Origin: Linderina pennispora
Lineage: Eukaryota; Kickxellomycota; Kickxellomycetes; Kickxellales; Kickxellaceae
Direction: 5' to 3'
NCBI RefSeq assembly: GCF_002104995.1
Contig: NW_024468257.1
Span: 310,001-374,000 of the forward strand
DNA: 64,000 nt
The position numbers and the translations under genes were made by a program. Below the pieces are notes generated by a model, which worked only from the letters and a program-made list of their open reading frames with translations, ran no database searches and was not told where the DNA came from. Below are positions 1 to 8,856 of this stretch, piece by piece (the first letter of the stretch is position 1; the number at the start of each line of letters is the position of its first letter).

Positions 1-116
1 AAACGAACTAGCAGAAAAACAAATAAGAATGCGCTATTGAAAACATGCAATACACAAAAACGAGGGGCAGGCCTCTCGTTCTAATATTATCTCCAGGGGC
101 AGAAGCCGAATGCCCT

Positions 117-872
117 CTACATGGCAAATGAAACAGTCTTTTTAGGCTTGGCGGCGCCTGCCAGAGCATCGCTGCCACTGGACGCAATCTCATCGCTGTC
201 CCATTCCCGGTTGATTGCGCTGAGCGTGCGGGACAGCCCAGCCTTGCCCGGAGACTTTTTGGCCTGCTTCTTCGCCCGCCGCTTCTGCATCGTCTTCTCC
301 AGCAATTTGGCCTTCATATCGTCCTATATTCCACCACTTATTAGGTTCGTATATTGTGTGCGGAGGGAAATATCGTTGCGGAGGTTGGAGATGCAATATC
401 CAAAACTTACCAGCTTCCGGCCGATCTTGCTTTTGCGCTCCATCGACTTCTTCTCCTTTTCCTTTGTCAACGACTTTACAACCTGCTGCCGCTTCATCTT
501 CTTCTCGAGCCGCATCTCCTCGATGCCGCTGACCTGGCTGAGGATGCTGAGCATTGAATCCTAAGAATATTAACGTGTAGGTGGGTAAGCGAAAAAAGAT
601 GAGAAAGATATTGTGGATAGCTGTGTGGACCGCGTCGCTGCCTAGGCACTAGTGCTTGGCGAGTGGGCTCTGCCAATGCAGAATATTTATGTGCAGCAGT
701 GTCGTACCTTGGTTGCAAACTTTTTGCCCTTCTTTCCACTCTTCTTAATTCTGCCGGCTTCTGGTTTGTCAACTGGGGCCACACCAGCAGACTGATCTAC
801 CGCTGCCTCCTCTATGCGCTTGTCCTCCTTTGCCATTATTGTGTCTACGGGGGCGCTTTTGGTGTGTGTCAA
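117..872 (-). CDS. Small basic Lys-rich hypothetical protein, three exons
   Basis: Read on the minus strand as exons 872-708, 560-411 and 323-117, joined in phase by introns with GT-AG ends (donors gtacga and gtaagt; acceptors ttag and atag). The product is about 173 aa; an in-frame ATG at 836 could shorten it by 12. Exon 1 ends in a Lys/Gly-rich patch, exon 2 is an amphipathic, highly charged helix-like stretch, and exon 3 holds Arg/Lys clusters, an Asp/Glu-Ser segment and a Lys-Pro-Lys-Lys motif near the C-terminus. Composition suggests a nucleolar or ribosome-assembly factor, but I do not recognise the family. The exon model is well supported by phase and splice sites; the function is not. 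Confidence 0.6.
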
Positions 873-1786
873 GTGCTGGTAAACAAATGGAAAACAGAAA
901 TACGGGGAAGAGGAGAGGGCAAGGCCTAGGAGCGTGAACGGAATGTGGACTGGTGCTTGTGCTAAAAATAATTGGCAGCTTACAAACTTTTGGTGATGTT
1001 GATTTTCATGCGATTGTCTGATTGGATCATCCTTGCAAGCGGGAGGCGTTGATCGGGATTAAGGTTTTTAGGGTGGTTCGCATTGGTGCCAACAATTGTG
1101 CTATTCGGGGAGGCAACAGATAAATGGCTACAAATAATCACAAATCCAGCAGTCAGACGGGGTAGCCTGGCACTGACAGCACAGTTTTGATGGCAGCTCC
1201 AGGCAAGGGGGCTTGGGTCGCCTTGTCTCTTGCCGAACTGCTATAGCTGGCAACCCGCTCGCGCTAGGAAGCAGGTTCATTATGAATCCATAATGTATAT
1301 CCACATGAAACTGTATAATGTCAAAACACTGCATGGTTTGGTTCACAACTGCATGCTATCTTACCGGCTATATATACTCATTAGCTGTCCATGCTTTGCT
1401 TTGTTGCTGAACTCTACATGAGATGTCTCATAGCATATTGACACCTTCCACAAGTATAACTACATATCGATAGCTAACAAACTACCAGTGCCCCAGCGGT
1501 TCAGGCATTGGATCAAGTAAAAAAAGTTGGAGTGACATAAGATATGGAATAAATTCCTCCTGCTACCCAATCATAGAGATCGATTTTTCGAAGCCAGTAC
1601 AACTACCTCCAGCAAAAACATGAATAGATCGGATTGAGACAGCGGCACGCTATGTACATATTGTTTCCGTTTACATTACGCTGCCATCGAAAATTTAGGA
1701 GCGGGTGAGGGATAGAGAGCAATAATTACAACTGCTAATGCATATCTGCCGCCTCCCAAGGTGGATTAAATGCTCAGTTTGGTGTC
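873..1786. other. Intergenic, no gene seen
   Basis: About 0.9 kb with frequent stops in all frames, AT-richer than neighbouring genes. I see no convincing coding exon, tRNA or repeat. It presumably holds the promoter and 5' UTR of the small basic protein to its left. Confidence 0.5.
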
Positions 1787-2001
1787 CTAATGGGAGGTGG
1801 CTGAAAAACAGCCTGAAGTATGGATAGAAGTGGTATGTATCACATAGCCTCTGGTATCCATGTGGCAGTAGTATTCGTTTTCACCATCAGATGCACTGCC
1901 ATGTAGGACCAAAAGCGAAGTCAGTGCCAGACTAAGAGTGTCTAGTGTAGAATCAAGGGAAAACCCCCTGATCATTGGTTCAATAAAGTCATTAAAACGA
2001 C
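1787..2001 (-). other. Possible coding exon, unassigned
   Basis: Minus-strand open stretch of about 71 codons starting just after a ttgacag acceptor-like site near 2002 and ending at a TAG. It carries a hydrophobic segment (LALTSLLVL) followed by a polar Cys/His-containing tail. It could be the last exon of a spliced gene or a relic. No family recognised. Confidence 0.25.
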
Positions 2002-2058
2002 AAGCTGCCTGTCAAGCATCAGTAGAGAAAGTTAATTCATCGCATGTGTGCGCTTAAA

Positions 2059-2201
2059 GATCAAAGTCCATGCTGCTACTGTTTGCAGCCAGATCAGAAT
2101 CTTCACCTCCGTGTGCTTGAACCCGAGTGCCGCCATTGGCGATGTTGTTGGTGTCGGCGCCTAGGTCTGGCGAAAAGTATATGTTCACTTGCTCTCCTAT
2201 A
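2059..2201 (-). other. Probable C-terminal exon of an unresolved gene
   Basis: After a tatag acceptor, the minus strand reads a protein-like segment beginning EQVNIYFSPDLGAD and ending SSSMDFDL before a TAA. Composition (polar, Asn/Asp/Gly-rich, acidic end) looks like a real C-terminus. I could not join it in phase to an upstream exon; nearby minus-strand open frames lie at 2220-2477 and 2535-2855. It may be a gene remnant. Confidence 0.3.
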
Positions 2202-2567
2202 TTCAAAATAAAATTATAATTATAACTGGCAAGCTAGATGCAAACTCCTGTCAAGGATAAACCCCATTGAGCAACTTCTCCTCAGGCTCCGACGCTTCTC
2301 TCCTCCACTTGCCCTGAGCATTAAGAGTTTCTGGTAATACTTTATTGCGATTGGTTTGCGGTAGCATGAAATCGGTCTGTGGAGACTAGGTGAGGAACCG
2401 CACATGGTCGGCTGCTTCACCGGTACCATCAGTTGTTCCGCCTCAATCAGTCCATAGTGGCTATGCATTGTTGCCACTCCATGGCCTCGTGTGTCAGCCG
2501 TCTGAGCAGTGCGAAGTTTCCTGTATATCAGTCGTCAGAATGTGGTGTTCCATCTTTGGTGCTGTAG

Positions 2568-2857
2568 GGGCGTGCCGTGCCAGTGGTACCCAATATCGAT
2601 ACCAGTGAGTACCAACGCGAGATTGATTATCAGGACACAGAGTATCTCAAGGATGTACCACAGGCGCAATAGCCTAGTCCGCAGTTTCCAAAGCAGCCAA
2701 GGTGCATTTTCAGGCGGTTCCCGTTGCCACTGCCATACATCGAGAACTGTGACATGACACAGAAACTGATGGAAAGTGAGGATGAGGAGGAGTGGCAGTA
2801 CCAAGAAATGGTGGGGCAGCATCGAGCCTCTGACAAGTTGCACAAACGGCTGCATTG
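2568..2857. other. Open stretch on both strands, coding status unclear
   Basis: The minus strand is open for about 107 codons and reads as hydrophobic. The plus strand in the mirrored phase reads a polar, acidic protein with a single in-frame TAG and a stretch DMTQKLMESEDEEEWQYQEM. Each reading is the composition mirror of the other, so one is a shadow. The right end merges with the FunK1-tail relic. I cannot decide which strand, if either, is coding. Confidence 0.25.
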
Positions 2858-2965
2858 AAGGTACGTCCGCGCAGCTCGTCCTCTCTTTTCTTCAATATTA
2901 AATATCACCTATTCAAAATCCCACATTTAGCCAACACAACACACCGAATACGATTAACTTGACGT
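2818..2965 (-). pseudogene. Relic of a FunK1 gene 3' end
   Basis: This block is clearly similar in nucleotide sequence to 29738-29885, the end of the FunK1-like gene further right, on the same strand. Shared stretches include gcctctga, agttgcaca, tcttttcttca and attaaatat. The minus-strand translation contains FNIEEKR and VCATCQRLD, matching FNTEEKR and VCATYQRLD there. Only the extreme 3' end is left; BFR1 occupies the place where the rest would lie. It shows that a second copy of this accessory gene, or of a repeat that overlaps its end, once sat here. Confidence 0.6.
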
Positions 2966-3025
2966 GTTTGGTAAGGACAAAAGTAGCCATGTGACTAAAA
3001 AGCGGTTCCGAAATGTTGCTGGTGT

Positions 3026-4529
3026 TTAACTAGATTCCTGGGCGATCTTCTCGTCCGCATCCAGCTCAGCCATGAGCTTGGCGATCTTTTCCTCGGCCTT
3101 CTTCTTGTTCTCCTCGGTAACCTTGGTCTGGTTGCTGACAAAGAACTGCTTCCGGTCAGCTAGCTTGTCAAGGGCAATCGGGATAGCAGCCATGTTGATG
3201 GGCAGATCAACCTTGAGCTCCAAGAAGCGCTCAGCAACAGCCAGGGGGATTTTGAGCGCATCGCTCTTGCTGGCAGTTTTCTTGCCTGCCTTCTTCTTGT
3301 GCTTGGCTGCGCCGGCAAAGTACGACTCCTCGTTCGAGCTCTTCTTGATGGCAACCATGCCAGCTGGCACATGGTCGTTGGAGTCAACCTCGCGCTGGTT
3401 GCTTGCAGCCGATGACGGCCGGGTGTTGTCCTCGGACCGCGAGCCCGCATTGCTAGCAGACTTGATCTGGAAGCTGCCCAGGTACTGGATCAGCGAATCG
3501 CAGCCATTGATCTCGTCCTGGAAGGCCGGGATCTCGGCCTCTTCACGCTGCTCTTGGGCAAGGGCCAGACGCTTCTCACGCTGCTCCTGGATGCGGCGCT
3601 GCTTCTCCTCCTCGGCACGGCGCTTGCGGTCCTCCTGCTGCCACTTGTAGAAGTCGTTGTTCTGCTTACGGTGCTCCTCCTGCAGCGCGCGCTTATCGTC
3701 CCAGGCAGCGTCAATGGCCTTCTGCAGGCGGGTGCGCTCGTCAAGAAGCCCCGAGCGCTTCTCCCACCCTTGGTCCTGGGTCGCCTTGATCTGGTCCAGC
3801 TCGGCTTGCAGCTGCGCGTACTCATCGGCCAGCTGCTGCGCGTTTGTGTCCGCCAGCTGTGCATCGACGACCGCCAGTTCCGCCTTCTCCTTCTCAATGG
3901 TGCTTTGCGCGTCCTCGCACTGCTCCACAGCCTTGCGGGCACGGCGCAGCTGTGCGTTCTCGCTGGCCAGGCGCCGCTCATCGATGATCTTGAGTTTGCC
4001 CGAATCAATCCGCTTCTCGTTCTTGGCAATCTTCTCGTCGATCTCAGACACTGTCTTGAACGTGGACTTGGCCTTCAGCGTCTTTAGGTCAGATACCTTC
4101 CGGCTGATCGAGGTGGTCAGTGACGCCTGCTTGTCAAATACCTTTCCCCGCGACTTGCGCAGCTCGCCCTGCTCCCGCTGGATCGCCTGCAAGCGCGACA
4201 GCAGTTTGTTGCGCTTGTCAGCCAAGGGGCCCTTGCGTGTATCGGTCTTGAGCAGCTCGTTCTTGATGCCGTCCTACAGAGCATGTACACAATGGGGGCA
4301 GCCATGAGTATACTAGTACGCAAGGCTGTGCACACGAGTCTCAGCACCGAGTGTGGGCATATGCTTCGCGGTATGTTACCTGTTCCTTGCGCAGCTGGTC
4401 GATTTTCGCATCAAGCGCTGCCAGTTCCTTCTTGTGCTGGTCAAAATCAGGTCTGCTCGGGCGGGGCTTTTTGACCGAAACGGTCTTCTGGACCTCATCT
4501 GCCACAGCAACTGTCGAATCGGGAGCCAT
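3026..4529 (-). CDS. BFR1: Bfr1-like polysome/mRNP-associated coiled-coil protein
   Basis: Two exons, 4529-4380 and 4273-3026, joined in phase across a 106-nt intron (gtaaca...tgtag), giving about 465 aa, close to the 470 aa of yeast Bfr1. The protein is almost entirely charged coiled coil: an N-terminal basic patch (KKPRPSRPDFD), long Glu/Lys/Gln helices, and an Arg/Glu-rich segment (KRRAEEEKQRRIQEQREKR). Near the C-terminus is a DSLIQYL motif and a region with LELKVDLP, as in the family. Bfr1 proteins associate with ribosomes and mRNPs at the ER and affect secretion and nuclear segregation. The gene is divergent from QCR9, with about 480 bp between the two starts. The family call is from overall architecture and conserved patches. 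Confidence 0.85.
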
Positions 4530-5010
4530 TTTATTTTGTTTTTAAAAGCGTGTAACGGGGAAAGGCGCGCGACGAGGGTCTATAGCAGAGGTGAATAAGA
4601 GAGGAAGTATAGAAACCACGAAGAGTCAGGAGGAGAGAAGGAGCAGGAGCACAATGCCCGCCCCGATGGTGTGCCCTCGGCATGGCCTGCAAGAGCTCGG
4701 CCACGCCTTACTTGCTGGGACAAAGGCAGTAGAACCGGTGGGAAACCAGGATTGGCCAGAGAATGGACGCACTAGATCCAGTGATCCCCAAATGTAATTG
4801 CGATCGAGCTCAGGCAGATAAAGATCCAGAGATATGGCGGGTTTGTGGCGAGGGGCGTGTGTCGCAATTCGAATTTGCGACCAGCGGTAGTATCCTCTCT
4901 TCCTAATTCCAACACCTCTCCACCCTTGTCTCTTTGACGATTCGTCGTTTTGTTTTCTCGCATTTGCCCGTGTCTCAGACCGAAAGGATTTAAATAGAAA
5001 GCTCGCTACA
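4530..5010. promoter_or_regulatory. Divergent BFR1/QCR9 intergenic region
   Basis: About 480 bp separates the divergent start codons. A tttaaatag stretch lies only about 15 nt before the QCR9 ATG, so it is probably UTR rather than a TATA box. No other recognisable site. Confidence 0.4.
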
Positions 5011-5214
5011 ATGGTCTCTGGATTCACCAAGTCGCTCAGCTCGGTTGTTTACCGCAACTTCTTCAAGAAGGAGTCGACCTACTTTGCCACCATCGTGGGC
5101 AGCGGCGTCCTGTTCTCGATCGGCTTCAACACCTACTTTGACAGCTACTGGAACAAGAAGACCGCTGGCACAAAGTGGGAAGACATTAAGGACAAGTACG
5201 TCCAGCAGGAGTAA
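5011..5214 (+). CDS. QCR9: Cytochrome bc1 complex subunit 9 (Qcr9/UQCR10)
   Basis: A 67-aa single-exon protein. The N-terminus (SVVYRNFFKKESTYFATIVGSG) is followed by one hydrophobic membrane span (GVLFSIGFNTYFDSYW) and the family-typical WEDIKDKY tail. Length and layout fit Qcr9, a small single-span subunit of respiratory complex III in the inner mitochondrial membrane that sits near the iron-sulfur protein and cytochrome c1. There is no cleavable presequence, as expected for the family. Confidence 0.93.
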   Translation: MVSGFTKSLSSVVYRNFFKKESTYFATIVGSGVLFSIGFNTYFDSYWNKKTAGTKWEDIKDKYVQQE

Positions 5215-5500
5215 ATTGGAGCAACTGTGTGCATCGGCAAAGCTGCCCGTGTCTGGCTTGCCTGTTTTCTCCTCCTTTTCATAGTATCTTCCCTCACCTT
5301 CTCGTTTCCAATATATACACAAAAGCGCTATGTGCTGTGCCGTTTATTGCGCGCCATAGGTAGGGAATTTTGCCTGCCTCCGCTGGTCACCATACTATGT
5401 AATTGTGAGATGAAGGAGAGATCTTTGGCGATGGTTGGGTCACGTGTCTGCTGTTGACCAGCAGCCATCCGTTCATCGCCACTTCTTCGCACATATCTCG

Positions 5501-5920
5501 ATGCCGATTCACTCAGTGTTCATCATTAACAAGGCAGGCGGCCTGATATACAACCGGGACTACTCAACCAATACGGTAAAGCTCTCGTCGAATGAGGCGC
5601 TGATCCTGGCAGGCACCTTCCATGGCATCCACGCGCTCGCGTCGCGCATCTCGCCGGCGTCGCGGTCTGATGGCAGCAAAGACACCGGGATCCAGACAAT
5701 TGATACGAGCAGCTTCCGCATCCACTGCTACCAGACAGCGACTGGCATAAAGTTCATTGCAGTCACCGACCCTTCATACCTGCAGCTCAACGATGTGCTG
5801 TCCAAGATGTACGGTCTGTACAGCGACTACGCACTCAAGAACCCGTTCCACAGCCTCGAGATGCCAGTGAGGTCCGAGCTATTTGATACCAAGCTGCAGC
5901 AGCTCATCCAGTCCAGCTAA
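5501..5920 (+). CDS. TRS23: TRAPP complex subunit Trs23 (TRAPPC4)
   Basis: Starts at the ATG at 5501 (MPIHSVFIINKAGGLIY), giving 139 aa. The upstream in-frame codons to 5435 lack family similarity. Longin-fold features of the TRAPPC4 family are visible: the opening beta strand with NKAGGLIY, SSNEALILAGTFHGIHAL, FRIHCYQTATGIKFI, and a C-terminal YSDYALKNPFHSLEMPVRSELFD block. The PDZ-like insertion of animal TRAPPC4 is absent, as in the shortest family members. Trs23 is a core subunit of TRAPP complexes, the exchange factors for Ypt1/Rab1 in ER-Golgi traffic. The Rab protein in this window is of the Sec4 type, so there is no direct neighbour link. Confidence 0.92.
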   Translation: MPIHSVFIINKAGGLIYNRDYSTNTVKLSSNEALILAGTFHGIHALASRISPASRSDGSKDTGIQTIDTSSFRIHCYQTATGIKFIAVTDPSYLQLNDVLSKMYGLYSDYALKNPFHSLEMPVRSELFDTKLQQLIQSS

Positions 5921-6295
5921 ATAAAGAAGTTTGTTGGCGTATCCTGAATGCCCCTCGATATCGGATTGTGCTGCTGGTTTTGAATGCACGGATTGCAAGA
6001 GGAGCGGGCAGTCTGCTGCTGCGTCCCCTCCTGCCGCTGCTTGGAGCTGATCGGAGGCAGCCAATCATGTTTCTTGATCAGCCTTTTCGTCAACAATCGG
6101 CGTGATTTGGCTCCAGTGCTGTCGATTTTTTTTCGCTGACAGCCCCGGAGCATCCTGCGCACCTCTTTGTTCTGCTCTGCTTCTTTTTGTGCTGTTCATC
6201 CTGCTATAGGCCATTTTCCTTCTATTCTGTTAAGCCGCGCAATACGTATTTCTCCAGGCTGTCTGCTTGCAACCAAGACATTCACGCTACTTGCA
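5921..6295. other. Intergenic, 5' region of PP2A B'' gene
   Basis: 375 bp between TRS23 and the next ATG. A pyrimidine-rich stretch (6120-6190) precedes the PP2A B'' start. Nothing else recognised. Confidence 0.4.
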
Positions 6296-8692
6296 ATGGG
6301 TTCGACTACTGCTGAAAATGCCTTGGCCATGACAACGCCGCGAAGAAAGAGCACAGCGACACAAGGGAAGGGCCAGTCACTATCGTCGCCGATAGTGCAG
6401 GCCGATGAACTATGCCTGAACCCGCGGTGGTCGCCTCATTTAAAGTCGCCACGGTCAAATTCCATAATTTCCTCGCGACTCAGACTGCAGAATTCGCCTG
6501 TGAAGAGCGGTAGCAGCAACATCATGGTTGCATCGCTGCCGTCATCAGAGGCCAGCAGTGCTGGTACACTCACCAGCCCGTTAAGTAAGCGGGCCCGTAT
6601 TATACAGAGCAGCAGTTCAGAGACGCTACCGCCGCTAAGCCCAGTGGTCAGCAATAGGAAGCGTGCATTCCGCAGCGACCTGACGCAGGACACACCATTC
6701 CCATTCTCACCCACATCCTCTGGCTTGCGCATAAATTACCCACCCTCGTCGCCACTCTCTCCGACTGAGTCTCGAAAACCAGTCGGCGACAGGGGTGAAC
6801 TGGAGTCACCAACATTGTCGCGCATGCGGACAAAGGGCGCATCGCTGGCGCTGGATGAAAAGCTAGAGCTCAACTCGGACGATGATGAGAGCCCAACCAT
6901 GTCGCAGGTGAGCCAGTCGCTGCTGTTTCACCTGGACCTTGATTCTCCAACGCCACGGCGACCGCTGCAGCAAGGCGAAGGTGATAGTGGTGCGTTGTCA
7001 CCTTTGCCGCAAGGCGAGGCGGGTAAGAAAGCAGCGCCAGTTACAACCCCACAGCTATGCAGCTCCCTCAGCCAAGTTTCTGCTGATGAAGCCAGCGACA
7101 CAGGTGTCACACCAGCGCGCCGTGGAAGCAGCTCATTGAGTGACCTCCCTGCAACATCCAAAATTGAGCACAACAAGCAGATGCTAGTGGCCCGTAAGCA
7201 AAAGAGCACGATCCCCCAGCTGCATGTATCACCTCTGAATCCGCGGGTCGACGGCGATATCGAGCATGCACTAAAGCTGCAGCTGCAACAGGCACAGCCC
7301 TATTTTGCCAGCTGCTTTGGAGCACGAGAAACCGACTTTGTAAAGGTCACCGAGACATGCGGGTTACCCCAGTTTGCCAATCGGGCGCTATTTCGGTATG
7401 TGACCAGACAGTGCCCCGATCAGTCAGCATCGCCCACGTCTGGCAGCAGAGTCACTGGAAAGCGTATACGCCCGGCAGACCGCGGTACATGGCCGTCGTT
7501 TGCGCACTTCAGTGATGTGTGGACCCGGCTGAGGCGCACAAGCGCAGATGTACACGCAATGCTGTTCAATATTCTGGTCGAGGATGCGACAGCTCCACGT
7601 GCATCCTTGAGCCGTGATGACATCAGGCCCCTGGTCACCGACGTCTTGGATCACCACCCTGAGCTCGAATTCCTTGAAGGTGAGGGTCTGTTCTCGCAGA
7701 GATATACGGAGACCGTGGTTGAGCGGATATTTTATGTGGCCAATCGGTCGTGGGACGGCAAAATCACACTGCCACAGTTCCGCAAGGCCGATGTGGTTGG
7801 GATGCTGCGCGGTGTCGAGGACGGAATCGATGTGGGGGTTGACTCGCCAGGCGTTTTCTCGTACAAGCACTTTTACGTACTATACTGCAGCTTCTTTGAG
7901 CTCGACTCGAACCGCGACCAGCTGCTGGATGCGCGGGATTTGCTGTGCTATTTCACAGGAACGCTCTCGCGGCGCATAATTTCCCGTATCATGATGGGCA
8001 AGGGCAAGCCGTTTGAGTACAAGTCTAGTCGCAGGGAATCTGCGCGGGCAGCTAAGGCACGCCAGGAGAAGCGCCTGTCCAAAGGTCCGCTGCGGTACGA
8101 TCTTAACGTACGGCTGTCAGACTGCCGGATGGCATTCAAAGACTTTATCTGGTTCCTGTTGTCGGAGATTGACAAGACCACGCCGGCAGCGCTCGAATAC
8201 TGGTTCCGGTGCCTGGATCTAGACGGCGATGGGGTTTTGACGGCGTATGAGCTCGAGTATTTCTACGACGAACAGGTTTGCCGCATGGAGGAGGAGATGG
8301 CAGGTGACCTGATAATGCTGGATGACTTGGTATGCCAGCTCTCGGATATGGTCAGGCCTGAGCGCGAGGGCATGTTCACGCTCAAAGATTTGCGCAAGGT
8401 CCCGCCGACCCAGATCCCGGTTTTCATTGATGCGTTCACCAATTTGACGAGATTCCTGGAGCACGAAAGCCGCACATCCTTTCTGCAGCGCCAGCTTGCC
8501 CAGATCTCAGCACGCGCTCTACCAGCGTCGTCGTTTGACGACGTCATTCGTATGCGTATCGACTTTTTGGCGAGCATGCCGAATCCCTGGATCGAGTTTG
8601 CAGATATGGAGTATGCTGCGCTGCTCAAGGACCAGCAAGAGCAAGAGAACGGAGCTTCCAATGCTGGTAATGAGTCCGACCACCCTATGTAA
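6296..8692 (+). CDS. PP2A regulatory subunit B'' (PR72/PPP2R3 family)
   Basis: Starts at the ATG at 6296 (MGSTTAENALAM); codons upstream to 6167 are open but begin with a non-ATG codon. About 798 aa. Residues 1-330 are Ser/Pro-rich low complexity. The conserved core follows, with IPQLHVSPLNP as a lead-in, and two EF-hand-like loops: one near residue 534 (DSNRDQLLDARD) and a canonical one near 640 (DLDGDGVLTAYE) in the family signature EYWFRCLDLDGDG. The segment RCLDLDGDGVLTAYELEYFY followed by a Glu-rich helix is diagnostic. B'' subunits target the PP2A catalytic core in a Ca2+-influenced way and act at centrosomes, microtubules or cell-cycle proteins. The single intronless frame looks intact. 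Confidence 0.9.
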   Translation: MGSTTAENALAMTTPRRKSTATQGKGQSLSSPIVQADELCLNPRWSPHLKSPRSNSIISSRLRLQNSPVKSGSSNIMVASLPSSEASSAGTLTSPLSKRARIIQSSSSETLPPLSPVVSNRKRAFRSDLTQDTPFPFSPTSSGLRINYPPSSPLSPTESRKPVGDRGELESPTLSRMRTKGASLALDEKLELNSDDDESPTMSQVSQSLLFHLDLDSPTPRRPLQQGEGDSGALSPLPQGEAGKKAAPVTTPQLCSSLSQVSADEASDTGVTPARRGSSSLSDLPATSKIEHNKQMLVARKQKSTIPQLHVSPLNPRVDGDIEHALKLQLQQAQPYFASCFGARETDFVKVTETCGLPQFANRALFRYVTRQCPDQSASPTSGSRVTGKRIRPADRGTWPSFAHFSDVWTRLRRTSADVHAMLFNILVEDATAPRASLSRDDIRPLVTDVLDHHPELEFLEGEGLFSQRYTETVVERIFYVANRSWDGKITLPQFRKADVVGMLRGVEDGIDVGVDSPGVFSYKHFYVLYCSFFELDSNRDQLLDARDLLCYFTGTLSRRIISRIMMGKGKPFEYKSSRRESARAAKARQEKRLSKGPLRYDLNVRLSDCRMAFKDFIWFLLSEIDKTTPAALEYWFRCLDLDGDGVLTAYELEYFYDEQVCRMEEEMAGDLIMLDDLVCQLSDMVRPEREGMFTLKDLRKVPPTQIPVFIDAFTNLTRFLEHESRTSFLQRQLAQISARALPASSFDDVIRMRIDFLASMPNPWIEFADMEYAALLKDQQEQENGASNAGNESDHPM

Positions 8693-8856
8693 CAAAAGTG
8701 AACCAGCAACAGCATCTCGGTTCTGTTTTTATCAAGAGTATATTTTAATCATCTTTACCACAGAAAGCCCATGCAGCCGAAATGCTCACGTAGTGCGTAT
8801 TGGCATCGTGTATCGCCATATGCGAATCTGCTTCTATTAAGCACCAGCTACATCAA

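Noticed and set aside
4287-4400. Short frames overlapping the BFR1 intron
   Set aside because: Explained by the intron, whose removal gives exact phase between the two BFR1 exons.
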